Shown: positions 26,914 to 36,580 of the stretch, one piece after another
How positions within the stretch are numbered: the stretch's first letter is position 1
Layout: the number at the start of each line of letters is the position of its first letter
Assembly (NCBI RefSeq): GCF_002222635.1
Contig: NZ_CP022415.1
Location: forward strand, 1,116,001-1,180,000
Length of the DNA: 64,000 nt
Source: Pseudosulfitobacter pseudonitzschiae
GTDB lineage: Bacteria; Pseudomonadota; Alphaproteobacteria; Rhodobacterales; Rhodobacteraceae
Direction of reading: 5' to 3'
The notes under the pieces: generated by a model
Told to the model about the DNA's origin: nothing
The model's database searches: none
What the model saw: the letters and a program-made list of their open reading frames with translations, nothing else
Translations under genes and position numbers: made by a program

Positions 26914-27723
26914 TCAGGTAGAAACTGCTAGGGGCCAGTAAAAGTCGGGCGGAATGCCAGCCTCGGCGCGTTTTTCCTCGTTAAAGGGGGGCTTGAGCGC
27001 GCCGTGGAAGTACTTTTGCACCAGCGTGTGAAAGACCTCTTTGGGGTCGGTATTCTCGCGTCCGCACAAAAAATGGAACCACTTCGAGCCATAGGCCACA
27101 TGCGCCACTTCCTCGGCATAGATCGTTTCAAGTGCGGCGACAGCGCTGGCGGCCTTGGCCTGTTTGAAAATGCGGATCATGTTCGGCGTCACGTCCAGCC
27201 CCCGTGCCTCCAGAACCATCGGCACCACGGCCAGCCGGCCCATAAGATCCTCTGCCGTATCTTCGGCGGCGCGCCACATCCCTGCGTGCGCGGGCAGGGC
27301 ACCATATTGGCTGCCCGCCTCTTCCAGACAATCGGCCATCAGGTTGAAATGTTTGGATTCTTCATCAGCAGCTTTGACCCAGTCGTCAAAGAATCCCATC
27401 GGCATCGGCACGTGGGAAAACCGTGCGATGATGTCCCAGTGCAGGTCAACCGCGTTCAGTTCTATATGCGCCACCGCGTGCAGCAGCGCGATGCGTCCCT
27501 CGGGGCTGCCGGGCTTGCGGTGGGGCACATCGCGCGGCGCCAGCAGTTCGGGCCGTGCGGGGCGTGCTGGCTGCAGTGGCGGGCTGGCTGTGCCCACGTC
27601 CGGCGTCTCTCCGGCGGCGCGGGCAGCTTGCCACTGCGCGGCCAGCTTGCGCGACAGCGCGGTTTTGGCCCGCGCATCGCCACAGCGCAGTACGGTGTCG
27701 GCCATCTGGGCCAGGGGCAGCAT
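26914..27723 (-). CDS. DUF455 ferritin-like protein
   Basis: A 269-residue DUF455 protein with a ferritin-like helical fold. Glu/His pairs that could hold two metals are in IELNAVDLHWDI, EESKHFNLMADCL and YAEEVAHVAYG. Biochemical role is unknown. Start is uncertain: ATG at 27723, or a GTG at 27738 overlapping the bcp stop. It follows bcp by at most 11 bases on the same strand, so a link to peroxide/iron stress is possible but not shown. The 177 bases to the M23 gene start carry no gene. Confidence 0.82.
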   Translation of the reverse strand: MLPLAQMADTVLRCGDARAKTALSRKLAAQWQAARAAGETPDVGTASPPLQPARPARPELLAPRDVPHRKPGSPEGRIALLHAVAHIELNAVDLHWDIIARFSHVPMPMGFFDDWVKAADEESKHFNLMADCLEEAGSQYGALPAHAGMWRAAEDTAEDLMGRLAVVPMVLEARGLDVTPNMIRIFKQAKAASAVAALETIYAEEVAHVAYGSKWFHFLCGRENTDPKEVFHTLVQKYFHGALKPPFNEEKRAEAGIPPDFYWPLAVST

Positions 27724-27734
27724 ATCCGCGTTTC

Positions 27735-28196
27735 TCACAGCGCCTTCACCGCCTCCAGCACCTCTTCGGCGTGGCCCGGCACTTTGACCTTGGGCCAGAT
27801 CCGCGCGATGGTGCCATCGGCGGCGATCAGGACCGTGGTCCGTTCGATCCCCAGAAACGTCTTGCCATACATCTGTTTTTCTTTCCACACGCCGTAGTCG
27901 TCGCAAACCGTGCCGTTTTCGTCGGACAATAGCGGCACCGTCAGGTCGTGTTTTGCGGTAAAATTTGCGTGTTTCTTCAAACTGTCCTTGGAAATGCCAT
28001 AGACCTGCGCACCCGCATCGGCAAAGGCTTGCAAGTGGTCGGAAAAGGCAATGGATTCCTTGGTGCAGCCCGGCGTATTATCCTTGGGATAAAAGAACAG
28101 AACTACAGGGGTGCCACGCAACGCAGACAGCGTGACATCCGGCCCTTCGGTTTGCGGCAAGGTGAAATCGGGTGCAGGGGAAGCTACTTCTATCAT
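27735..28196 (-). CDS. bcp: Thiol peroxidase / peroxiredoxin of the BCP (AhpC-TSA) type
   Basis: A 153-residue peroxiredoxin that reduces hydroperoxides at the expense of thioredoxin. The peroxidatic cysteine is in FFYPKDNTPGCTKESIAF (PxxxT/Sxx/C motif; C in GCT). The resolving cysteine of the 2-Cys type is not obvious (a VCDDYGVWKEK Cys is present about 60 residues later). Start at 28196 because AAGGA lies 7 bases before; upstream ATG at 28211 is less likely. Divergent from the AsmA-like gene; downstream is the DUF455 gene. Confidence 0.93.
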   Translation of the reverse strand: MIEVASPAPDFTLPQTEGPDVTLSALRGTPVVLFFYPKDNTPGCTKESIAFSDHLQAFADAGAQVYGISKDSLKKHANFTAKHDLTVPLLSDENGTVCDDYGVWKEKQMYGKTFLGIERTTVLIAADGTIARIWPKVKVPGHAEEVLEAVKAL

Positions 28197-28277
28197 GACG
28201 GTCCTTGTCATACTGGCCCATCTGGGCATGCGCGAAACTGACTGTCATAGTAGCTTTGGAGCAGCAAGAATAAAGAC

Positions 28278-31200
28278 ATGACCGACACCAAGTCGCCAAA
28301 ACCCTCTGTGGCCGACCTGCCAAAGGTCAAGGCCACGGGCCGCAAGCGCCGCATTGCCAAGCATGTGGGGCTGGGTACGCTTGTGCTGATTGCGCTGTTG
28401 GGGGTTGCAGCAGTGGTGTTGATCACCGTGCTGGTGGGCAAGCCGATTGCCGCCCCCGAATGGCTGGAACAGCGGATCGAAACGCGGGTGAATGGCCTGA
28501 TGCAGGGCACGCAACTGACCTTTGACGAGGCCGAGATTGTCGTGAACAAAGGTTGGCGACCCCGCGCGCGCATCCGCAACGTGACCCTGCGCACCAACGA
28601 AGGTGCCGAAATTGTCAGCTTTTCCGAACTGGAAACCAGCCTTGCGATGCGGCCGCTGCTGTCCGGTCAGGTGGTGCCAAAAACCATCGAACTGACCGGC
28701 GTTTTTGTGACCCTGCGCCGCGACGTCGAAGGTGTGGTGACGCTGTACGGCGGTCAGGGGCTTCTGGGTGAGAATACCCGCGCCACATCCGTGCCGGGTC
28801 TGATCGCATCACTGGACGCAGCTTTGATGCAGCCCCAGTTGCAAGCGCTGAGCGCCGCCGACATCTACGGCGTAACCCTGCGCTATGAGGATGCGCGCGC
28901 CGATCGTGCGTGGACAGCAGACGGGGGCCGTTTGCGGATGACACGCGCGGGCGATGAGTTGGCGGTTTCTGCCGATCTGGCGCTGTTGTCTGGCGGCACG
29001 GGTGTTGCCACGCTCGAAGCGAACTATGCCAGCCGCATCGGATCACCCGTAGCTGATTTTGGCGTGACGCTGGCGGATGTGGCGGCCGCCGATATTGCCG
29101 CGCAAGGGCCTGCGTTTGCGTGGCTGGATGCGCTGCGTGCGCCGATTTCGGGGGCGCTGCGCTCGGGTGTGCTGGCCGATGGTGCGCTGGCCCCGATCAG
29201 TGCGACCTTGCGGATCGGGCAGGGTGTGGTGCAGCCCAACAACGAAACCCGTCCGATCCCGTTCCAATCCGCACGCACCTATTTCAGCTACAATCCCGCC
29301 TCGCGCGTGCTGCGCTTTGACGAATTGAGCGTTATAAGCAAATGGGTCACGGGCCGCGCCGAAGGTCAGGCGATTGTTGGCGGAATCGGCAGCGAAGGCG
29401 GGCAGGTTGACACACTGATCGGCCAATTTTCGGTCTCGGACCTCAAGTTCAATCCGCGCGATCTGTTTCCACAGCCGGTGGTACTGGATGGGGCCGAACT
29501 GGATTTCCGGCTGGACCTGAACCCGTTCCGCGTCACGTTGGGGCAAATGCTGGTGTCGGATCAAGGACAGTGGCTGCGCGCCAGCGGCAGCTTTATCGCC
29601 GAGCGCGAAGGCTGGCGGTTTTCGCTGGATGCAAAACTGGACGAGATGGCCCCCGAACGGCTGCTGGCGCTGTGGCCCGAAAAGCTGGTCACCCGTACCC
29701 GTGACTGGGTTGCCGACAACCTGTTGGCCGGGCAACTGCGCGAGGTGGATCTGGCCCTGCGCGGTGCGCCAGACAGGCCGGTGGAAAGCTATCTGAGTTT
29801 TGACTTTGCCGATGCCGAGGTGAAATTCATGAAAACGATGCCACCGATCCAACAGGGTTCGGGTCATGCCAGCCTGCTGCGCAACCGCTTTGTTGCCTCG
29901 ATTGATGCTGGCTTCGTCACAGCCCCCGAAGGCGGGCGCGTGGGCATGGCAGGATCGTCCTTCATCATTCCCGACGTCACGGTCAAGGGCGGCGCCCCCG
30001 CGATTGCCCGCCTTGAAACCACCAGCACCGTGACTGCTGCCCTGTCATTGCTGGATCAGGAACCGCTGAACGTTATGAACAAATCGGGCCTGCCCGTGGG
30101 GCTGGCAGACGGACGGGTGGCGCTGGACGGCACCATTGCGCTGCCACTGATCAAGGGGCTGAAGCCGGGGGATGTCACATATCAGGTCACTGGTAGGATT
30201 GAAGACGTGCGCACCGATGGTCTGGTCCCCAACGAAACGCTGGCGGCCAGCGCGCTTGACCTAAGTGCAACGAACGAAGGTGTGCGGGTGTCGGGGCAGG
30301 GGCGTCTGGGCAATGTGCCCTTTGACGTGGCGTGGGACCAGCCATTGGGCGTCGAGGCCGCAGGGGGCAGTCAGGTGCGCGGCACGGTCGAGATTTCGCA
30401 GACCACGCTGGACGAATTCAACATCGCCCTGCCGCCGGGGTCCATTCGGGGCAAAGGCGTGGGCCAGATCGTGGTGGACTTGCCCAAGGGCGGCGGTGCG
30501 CCGCGCATGGTGCTGACTTCGAACTTGCGGGGGCTTAGCATGCGGCTGGCCCCGCTGGGCTGGTCCAAGGCGGCGGCGACCGCAGGGTCATTGCGCATCG
30601 AAGCGACCTTGGGCACCCGTCCTGAAATCACCGCCATCAGCCTGAACGCCGCCGGATTATCTGCCGCGGGCACGGTAAAGCTCGACGCCTCTGGCGCGCT
30701 GCAGCTGGCCCGTTTTTCGCAAGTCAAAGTGGGCGGTTGGCTGAACGCACCGGTCGACATCGTGGGACGTGGCCGCAATGCCGCCCCCGAAATCCGCGTG
30801 CGGGGTGGCACCATCGACCTGCGCACCGCCAACTTCGGGTCGGACAGTGCGGGAGGCAGCGGCCAGTCTGCTGGCCCGCTGATCCTGTCGCTTGACCAGT
30901 TGCGGATCACCGACACAATCTCGCTGACCGGAATGCAGGGCACATTCCGAACCGCGAACGGGTTGGACGGCAAGTTTACCGGCAGGATCAATGGCGGTGC
31001 GGCGGTCGCGGGCCAAGTGGTGCCGCAAAACGGGCGCAGTGCGGTGCGGGTCACCTCACAGGATGCGGGCGGGGTCGTGGCATCTGCGGGCATCATCCAG
31101 AACGCGCGCGGCGGAGATCTGAACCTGACGCTGTTGCCCGTGGGCCAGAACGGTGCCTTTGACGGCGAACTGACCATTCGCAATACCCGCGTCAAAGATG

Positions 31201-31730
31201 CGCCCGCCATTGCCGATCTGTTGGCCGCCATCTCGATTGTCGGTCTGGTGGAACAGCTTAGCGGTGATGGCATCGTCTTTTCCGACGTCGAAGGGTCGTT
31301 CCGTCTGACGCCCGACCGCATGACCCTGACCAAAGCCAGCGCCACCGGCCCGTCTTTGGGCCTGTCGATGGATGGCATTTATAATCTGAATGACTCCACC
31401 CTCGACATGCAGGGCGTGATTTCGCCAGTTTATCTGCTGAACGGAATCGGCGCGATCTTTACCCGCAAGGGCGAGGGGCTGATCGGGTTCAACTACCGGC
31501 TGACCGGCGCCGCCGCAAAGCCCAGGGTCAGTGTGAACCCGCTGTCGGCACTGACGCCGGGCCTGTTTCGTGAAATTTTCCGCCGTCCACCGCCGGAACT
31601 GCCCGATCTGGAAGGCCCGCAAGGCCAGACCGGCATCGACGTGCCCGAAGCCTTTGTCCCGACCGAGAGGCCGGTCTCGCCTGCGACCACCCAACAACAG
31701 CGCCTTGATAGCCCGAATTATGGGCGTTAA
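28278..31730 (+). CDS. Large AsmA/YhdP-like (DUF3971) envelope protein
   Basis: A 1150-residue protein with a cytoplasmic N-terminus rich in lysine and arginine, one transmembrane helix (about residues 31-54) and a very long periplasmic part made of beta-rich repeats. The C-terminal section holds the AsmA-like C domain (IQNARGGDLNLTLLPVGQNG, EGSFRLTPDRMTLTKASATGPSLGLSMDG, LNGIGAIFTRKGEGLIGFNYRLTGAAAKPRVSVNPLSALTPGLFREIF read in parts). Members such as YhdP are thought to form hydrophobic grooves moving phospholipids between membranes. Divergent from bcp and 9 bases before queA. The lipid-transport role is family inference. Confidence 0.88.
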   Translation: MTDTKSPKPSVADLPKVKATGRKRRIAKHVGLGTLVLIALLGVAAVVLITVLVGKPIAAPEWLEQRIETRVNGLMQGTQLTFDEAEIVVNKGWRPRARIRNVTLRTNEGAEIVSFSELETSLAMRPLLSGQVVPKTIELTGVFVTLRRDVEGVVTLYGGQGLLGENTRATSVPGLIASLDAALMQPQLQALSAADIYGVTLRYEDARADRAWTADGGRLRMTRAGDELAVSADLALLSGGTGVATLEANYASRIGSPVADFGVTLADVAAADIAAQGPAFAWLDALRAPISGALRSGVLADGALAPISATLRIGQGVVQPNNETRPIPFQSARTYFSYNPASRVLRFDELSVISKWVTGRAEGQAIVGGIGSEGGQVDTLIGQFSVSDLKFNPRDLFPQPVVLDGAELDFRLDLNPFRVTLGQMLVSDQGQWLRASGSFIAEREGWRFSLDAKLDEMAPERLLALWPEKLVTRTRDWVADNLLAGQLREVDLALRGAPDRPVESYLSFDFADAEVKFMKTMPPIQQGSGHASLLRNRFVASIDAGFVTAPEGGRVGMAGSSFIIPDVTVKGGAPAIARLETTSTVTAALSLLDQEPLNVMNKSGLPVGLADGRVALDGTIALPLIKGLKPGDVTYQVTGRIEDVRTDGLVPNETLAASALDLSATNEGVRVSGQGRLGNVPFDVAWDQPLGVEAAGGSQVRGTVEISQTTLDEFNIALPPGSIRGKGVGQIVVDLPKGGGAPRMVLTSNLRGLSMRLAPLGWSKAAATAGSLRIEATLGTRPEITAISLNAAGLSAAGTVKLDASGALQLARFSQVKVGGWLNAPVDIVGRGRNAAPEIRVRGGTIDLRTANFGSDSAGGSGQSAGPLILSLDQLRITDTISLTGMQGTFRTANGLDGKFTGRINGGAAVAGQVVPQNGRSAVRVTSQDAGGVVASAGIIQNARGGDLNLTLLPVGQNGAFDGELTIRNTRVKDAPAIADLLAAISIVGLVEQLSGDGIVFSDVEGSFRLTPDRMTLTKASATGPSLGLSMDGIYNLNDSTLDMQGVISPVYLLNGIGAIFTRKGEGLIGFNYRLTGAAAKPRVSVNPLSALTPGLFREIFRRPPPELPDLEGPQGQTGIDVPEAFVPTERPVSPATTQQQRLDSPNYGR

Positions 31731-31739
31731 GGGCAGGCC

Positions 31740-32816
31740 ATGAAACTGACCGACTTTGACTTTGACCTGCCCGACGAGCTGATCGCGACCCGCCCTGCGG
31801 TGCCGCGCACTTCGGCGCGATTGCTGGTGGCGGATACGGCGCAAATCCACGATGCACGGGTTTCCGACCTGGGCAGATGGTTGCGCGCGGGCGACCGGCT
31901 GGTGTTGAACGACACCCGCGTGATTCCTGCGCGCCTGTCCGGACTGCGCGCCCGCATGTCGGCGCAGGGTGCCACCGAGGCGCGGATCGAAGTAACCCTG
32001 CTGGAGCCGCGTGCCGACGGTACGTGGTCGGCGTTGGTCAAGCCGTTGAAAAAGCTGAAAATTGCCGAGGTCGTGCAGTTCTCTGATGCGCTGTCAGCGA
32101 CGCTGGACGGCGTAGAGGACGGACAGGGCCACCTGCGATTCAATCTTGCGGGCGATGATTTCGACGCTGCGCTGGCCGAGGCCGGTGCGATGCCGCTGCC
32201 GCCCTATATTGCGGCCAAACGTCCTGCCGACGAGCAGGACAAACACGATTATCAAACCGTCTGGGCGCGTCATTCCGGTGCGGTGGCCGCCCCCACGGCG
32301 TCGCTGCATTTCGATGACGCCTTGCTGGCAGAACTGGCGGCGATGGGCGTGGCATTCACCCATGTCACCCTGCATGTGGGCGCGGGCACCTTTCTGCCAG
32401 TCAAGGTGGATGATGTGACCACCCACAAGATGCACGCAGAATGGGGCCATGTCAGCGCCACCGCCGCCGCCGAGATTGCCGCGACCAAGGCTGCAGGCGG
32501 GCGCGTGATTCCCGTGGGCACCACCGCCCTGCGCCTGATAGAGAGCGCCGCACAAGATGGCACCGTTCAGCCGTGGGACGGCACGACCGACATCTTTATC
32601 TATCCCGGTTTCACCTTTCAGGTGGCGGACGGTCTGGTGACCAATTTCCACCTGCCCAAGTCCACGCTGATGATGCTGGTGGCGGCCCTGATCGGGCAAA
32701 ACCGCATCCGCGAAATTTATGCGCACGCAATTGCTGAAAAATATCGGTTTTTCAGCTATGGAGATGCGTCGCTGTTGCTTCCCCTTGGGACAGACGACCC
32801 AAACAGACCGCAATAA
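31740..32816 (+). CDS. queA: S-adenosylmethionine:tRNA ribosyltransferase-isomerase
   Basis: A 358-residue enzyme that adds the cyclopentenediol ring to the preQ1 base in tRNA, forming epoxyqueuosine. Hallmarks are the start [21 protein letters not shown], the [16 protein letters not shown] block, [27 protein letters not shown], and [18 protein letters not shown]. Full length. Nine bases follow the AsmA-like gene, so they may share a message. Other queuosine genes (tgt, queG) are not in the window. Confidence 0.96.
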   Translation: MKLTDFDFDLPDELIATRPAVPRTSARLLVADTAQIHDARVSDLGRWLRAGDRLVLNDTRVIPARLSGLRARMSAQGATEARIEVTLLEPRADGTWSALVKPLKKLKIAEVVQFSDALSATLDGVEDGQGHLRFNLAGDDFDAALAEAGAMPLPPYIAAKRPADEQDKHDYQTVWARHSGAVAAPTASLHFDDALLAELAAMGVAFTHVTLHVGAGTFLPVKVDDVTTHKMHAEWGHVSATAAAEIAATKAAGGRVIPVGTTALRLIESAAQDGTVQPWDGTTDIFIYPGFTFQVADGLVTNFHLPKSTLMMLVAALIGQNRIREIYAHAIAEKYRFFSYGDASLLLPLGTDDPNRPQ

Positions 32817-32918
32817 GTCGCTTTCATCCCCGACCGCACCCCTTTGGTGTGAGACAGGGGTGCGACTGTCCTACCGCCGCAGCATCAGCCAAACCCGCGA
32901 CACATATCGGAGCGCATT

Positions 32919-34187
32919 ATGTTTTCAGTTCTTTCAAGCGCATGGGCCTTGCTGTTCGGCATGGGGCTTTTGATGCTCGGCAACGGGATGCAGGGCACTC
33001 TGCTGGGGATTCGCGGCAATATCGAAGGGTTTTCGACCCTTGAGATGTCGATTGTCATGTCGGCCTATTTCGTCGGCTTTCTGGGTGGCAGCCGTATGGC
33101 GCCCAACATGATCCGGCGCGTGGGCCACGTGCGGGTGTTCGCGGCTCTGGCCTCGTTGATCTCGGCGGTGATGATCATGTATCCGACATTTGCCGATCCA
33201 TGGGCGTGGACTGTGGGCCGTGTTCTGATCGGTTTTTGTTTCTCGGCTGTCTATGTGACCGCCGAAAGCTGGCTGAACAATGCGGCCACCAACGAAAACC
33301 GTGGCCAGGCGCTGTCGCTTTATATGATCGTGCAAACGCTGGGCATTGTCGCATCGCAGGCGCTGATGGTAACGGCGGACCCGTCCGGCTATGTGCTGTT
33401 TGTGATCCCTTCGGTGTTGGTCAGCCTTGCGATAACGCCGATTTTGCTCTCGATCAGCCCGACACCGGCTTTTGAAACCACCAAGCCGATGTCGCTGCGC
33501 CAGCTGGTCAATTTCTCGCCCTTGGGTTGCGTCGGCATGTTTCTGCTGGGCGGCGTGTTTTCGGCACAGTTCGGCATGGCCTCGGTTTACGGCGCGCAGG
33601 CAGGGCTGAGCATTGCGCAAATCTCGACCTTTGTGGCGATGTTCTTTGTGGGTGCTATGGTGCTGCAATACCCCATCGGTTGGATTTCCGACCGTATGGA
33701 CCGCCGCCTTTTGATCGTCGCAGTCAGCGCCATCGGCGGTGCCGGCTCGATTCTGGGGATATTGCTGGGCCATCAGTTCACCATGTTGCTGATCTCGGCC
33801 TTTGTGGTGGGGGGCATGTCGAACCCGTTGTATTCGCTGCTGATCGCACACACCAACGATTTTCTGGAGCCCGAGGATATGGCCGCTGCGTCGGGGGGCA
33901 TGATATTTATCAATGGCTTGGGCGCAATTACCGGTCCGCTGATCACCGGCTGGTTGATGGATAATGTGGGGCCGTCGGGCTTTTATCTGTTCACCGCCGT
34001 ATTGTTTGCGGCCCTTGTGGTCTATGCGATCTACCGCTCGACCCAGCGTGCGGCGATTCCGGTGGATGAAACCGGGTCGTTCGTGGCGATGTCTCCGGCG
34101 GGCACCACAGTGGTGGGCATGGAAATCGCACAGGAATGGGCCATCGAATCTGCGCAGGAAGAAGACGACGGCTCCGAAACAGCCTGA
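32919..34187 (+). CDS. MFS transporter (YcaD-like)
   Basis: A 422-residue permease with about 12 transmembrane helices. The MFS motif A is in the first half as FVGFLGGSRMAPNMIRRVGHVRVF, and a second copy-like part at ISDRMDRRLLIV in the second half. The sequence is closest in feel to the UMF/YcaD-type MFS group of unknown substrate. The C-terminus ends in an acidic tail (EEDDGSE). A GGAG ribosome binding site precedes the ATG. A hairpin (34200-34230) may end the transcript. Substrate cannot be inferred from context. Confidence 0.85.
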   Translation: MFSVLSSAWALLFGMGLLMLGNGMQGTLLGIRGNIEGFSTLEMSIVMSAYFVGFLGGSRMAPNMIRRVGHVRVFAALASLISAVMIMYPTFADPWAWTVGRVLIGFCFSAVYVTAESWLNNAATNENRGQALSLYMIVQTLGIVASQALMVTADPSGYVLFVIPSVLVSLAITPILLSISPTPAFETTKPMSLRQLVNFSPLGCVGMFLLGGVFSAQFGMASVYGAQAGLSIAQISTFVAMFFVGAMVLQYPIGWISDRMDRRLLIVAVSAIGGAGSILGILLGHQFTMLLISAFVVGGMSNPLYSLLIAHTNDFLEPEDMAAASGGMIFINGLGAITGPLITGWLMDNVGPSGFYLFTAVLFAALVVYAIYRSTQRAAIPVDETGSFVAMSPAGTTVVGMEIAQEWAIESAQEEDDGSETA

Positions 34188-34199
34188 GCATCCGTTTTA

Positions 34200-34230
34200 C
34201 AACAGTGCCGGATTTATGTCGGCGCTGTTG
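34200..34230 (+). terminator. Stem-loop after MFS gene
   Basis: CAACAGTGCCG / CGGCGCTGTTG, an 11-base-pair stem with one G-T pair and a 9-base loop, 12 bases after the stop. No long T-run follows, so it may be rho-assisted. Confidence 0.45.
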
Positions 34231-34302
34231 CATTTCGTGAATTGCAGCATTGTTACAAAACTTTAACAGTCAAAAGCAGCGCAGGTGCAAACGGAGTAGC
34301 CC

Positions 34303-34899
34303 ATGGCACAGCAAAGTGAAGTGACCCCGGACGACGTCCTGAATTTCTGGTTGGACGAATGCACGCCCGCAGACTGGTACAAGGCCGAAGATGCCTTTGA
34401 CGACCAGATCCGAACACGGTTCGAGGGGGCTTGGGAATACCTGTGCGCGGGTCACTTTTCGATGTGGTTGACCTATCCCAGTGGTGCGTTGGCTTATATC
34501 ATTCTGGCCGACCAGTTCCCCCGCAATATGTTTCGCGGTCAGGGCAAAGCCTTTGCCAGTGACCGGATTGCCAAGGCCGCAGCCAAATCGGCAATCGACA
34601 AGGGGTGGGATCTGCGTATCGACACACCCGCACGCCAGTTCTTTTACCTGCCACTGATGCATTCGGAAAACCTGTGTGATCAGGACCGCTGCGTGCGTCT
34701 GATGTGCAAGCGGATGAACGACGGTGGCACCAACCTACTGCACGCGCGGGCCCACCGTGAAGTGATCCGCCAGTTTGGCCGCTTTCCCTATCGCAACGAC
34801 GCACTTGGGCGCAGTTCGACCGCGCTCGAAGTGGCCTATGTGGACAACGGTGGTTACAGCACCACCGTCCGCGCGCTGGAACAAGTTCAGGCAGCCTGA
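34303..34899 (+). CDS. DUF924-family protein
   Basis: A 198-residue protein of the DUF924 family (TPR-like helical fold), of unknown biochemical function. Recognisable parts are DDVLNFWLDECTPADWYKAEDAFDDQI near the start (split here), ALAYIILADQFPRNMFRGQGKAFASD, and FYLPLMHSENL. The family is widespread in bacteria and some fungi with no assigned reaction. It lies alone between the MFS gene and lpd. Confidence 0.85.
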   Translation: MAQQSEVTPDDVLNFWLDECTPADWYKAEDAFDDQIRTRFEGAWEYLCAGHFSMWLTYPSGALAYIILADQFPRNMFRGQGKAFASDRIAKAAAKSAIDKGWDLRIDTPARQFFYLPLMHSENLCDQDRCVRLMCKRMNDGGTNLLHARAHREVIRQFGRFPYRNDALGRSSTALEVAYVDNGGYSTTVRALEQVQAA

Positions 34900-34940
34900 A
34901 ATCCGAATGACGCGACAGACCCTTGCGGTTGTGACGTGAT

Positions 34941-34970
34941 GGGATATGGTTTAACGCTAAACTATATCCC
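34941..34970. promoter_or_regulatory. Extended operator-like inverted repeat upstream of lpd
   Basis: GGGATAT-G-GTTTA-ACGC-TAAAC-T-ATATCCC: two nested arm pairs (GGGATAT/ATATCCC and GTTTA/TAAAC) around ACGC, ending 24 bases before the lpd ATG. Its core matches the pdhA site in reverse complement. Confidence 0.75.
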
Positions 34971-34994
34971 ATTGCGCAGCCAGCGAGGACACAT

Positions 34995-36389
34995 ATGGCC
35001 GAGACTTCCTTTGATCTGATCGTGATTGGCGCAGGCCCCGGCGGCTATGTCGCAGCGATCCGTGGCGCACAGCTGGGCATGAAAGTGGCCATAGTCGAGC
35101 GCGAAAACCTGGGCGGTATCTGCCTGAACTGGGGCTGTATTCCCACCAAGGCGCTGTTGCGCACGTCCGAAGTGTTCCATTTGATGCACCGCGCCAAGGA
35201 ATTCGGGCTGAAGGCCGAGAATGTAGATTTCGACCTGCCCGCCGTTGTCAAACGCTCGCGTCAGGTGGCGGGGCAACTGTCGGGTGGCATTGGCCATCTG
35301 ATGAAAAAGAACAAGATCACCGTGTTCATGGGGGCCGCCACACTGCCCGCCAAAGGCAAGGTGAAGGTCAAGACCGACAAGGAAACGCTGGACCTAAGCG
35401 CCAAGAACATCGTTCTGGCCACGGGCGCGCGCGCCCGCGAATTGCCGGGGCTTGAAGCTGACGGCGATCTGGTCTGGACCTACCGCCATGCGCTGGATCC
35501 AAAGCGGATGCCCAAGAAGCTGCTGGTCATCGGATCGGGTGCTATCGGGATCGAATTCGCCAGCTTTTACAACACGCTGGGTGCCGACACGACCGTCGTC
35601 GAAGTGATGGACCGCGTGTTGCCAGTGGAAGACGAAGAAATCTCGAAATTCGCCAAAAAGCAGTTTGAGAAGCAGGGCATGAAGATCATGCAAAAGGCGA
35701 TGGTCAAAAAGCTGGACCGCGCCAAGGGTAAGGTGACTGCGCATATCGAAACGGGTGGCAAGGTGGAAACCCAAGAGTTCGACACTGTGATTTCTGCCGT
35801 GGGCATCGTCGGCAACGTCGAGGATCTGGGGCTGGAAGACTTGGGCGTGAAAATCGACCGCACCCATGTGGTCACCGACAAATATTGTCGTACGGGTGTC
35901 GACGGGCTTTATGCCATTGGTGACATTGCAGGCGCGCCGTGGCTTGCCCACAAGGCCAGCCACGAGGGCGTGATGGTGGCCGAACTGATGGCAGGGATGG
36001 ATCCGCATCCGGTCAAACCCGAAAGCATCGCAGGCTGCACTTATTGTTATCCGCAGGTTGCGTCGGTCGGCTACACCGAAGCCAAGGCCAAGGAACTGGG
36101 CTATGAGGTCAAAGTGGGCCGTTTCCCCTTTATCGGCAATGGCAAGGCGATTGCATTGGGCGAGGCCGAGGGCATGGTCAAAACCGTCTTTGACGCCAAA
36201 ACAGGTGAACTGTTGGGCGCGCATATGGTCGGCGCGGAAGTGACCGAACTGATTCAGGGCTATGTTATAGGCCGCCAGCTGGAAACCACGGAAGAGGATT
36301 TGATGAACACCGTCTTCCCGCATCCGACTCTCAGCGAGATGATGCACGAAAGCGTGCTGGATGCCTATGGCCGCGTGATTCATATGTAA
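34995..36389 (+). CDS. lpd: Dihydrolipoamide dehydrogenase (E3) of the PDH complex
   Basis: A 464-residue flavoprotein that reoxidises lipoyl arms and reduces NAD. The redox disulfide is Cys43-Cys48 in GGICLNWGCIPTK, FAD binds at VIGAGPGGYVAAIRGAQLG, NAD at VIGSGAIGIEFASFYNTLG, and the His443-Glu448 catalytic pair in FPHPTLSE is present. Although its E1/E2 partners are 15 kb away on the other strand, the nearly identical palindrome in front of pdhA and lpd indicates shared control. Rhodobacterales usually have a second lpd with the 2-oxoglutarate dehydrogenase genes; that is not here. Confidence 0.96.
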   Translation: MAETSFDLIVIGAGPGGYVAAIRGAQLGMKVAIVERENLGGICLNWGCIPTKALLRTSEVFHLMHRAKEFGLKAENVDFDLPAVVKRSRQVAGQLSGGIGHLMKKNKITVFMGAATLPAKGKVKVKTDKETLDLSAKNIVLATGARARELPGLEADGDLVWTYRHALDPKRMPKKLLVIGSGAIGIEFASFYNTLGADTTVVEVMDRVLPVEDEEISKFAKKQFEKQGMKIMQKAMVKKLDRAKGKVTAHIETGGKVETQEFDTVISAVGIVGNVEDLGLEDLGVKIDRTHVVTDKYCRTGVDGLYAIGDIAGAPWLAHKASHEGVMVAELMAGMDPHPVKPESIAGCTYCYPQVASVGYTEAKAKELGYEVKVGRFPFIGNGKAIALGEAEGMVKTVFDAKTGELLGAHMVGAEVTELIQGYVIGRQLETTEEDLMNTVFPHPTLSEMMHESVLDAYGRVIHM

Positions 36390-36417
36390 GACGGGCAGGG
36401 GCCTGTCAGCGATATTG

Positions 36418-36456
36418 GAACCGTCTGCACTGTTACACTGCGGGCGGTTCTTTTTT
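36418..36456 (+). terminator. Rho-independent terminator after lpd
   Basis: GAACCGtCtGCA / TGCgGgCGGTTC hairpin followed by seven to eight T residues. Confidence 0.85.
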
Positions 36457-36580
36457 GGGCGTCCGAATGCCTGAATAGGATGCCCTGCGCCGCTACAGCT
36501 TTTCCATCGCTGAACAAGGGCGTAGGAAACCCCAAGACCCGTGCGCGGTCAAACCATCCGGCCATCAAGGATAATCTGCC

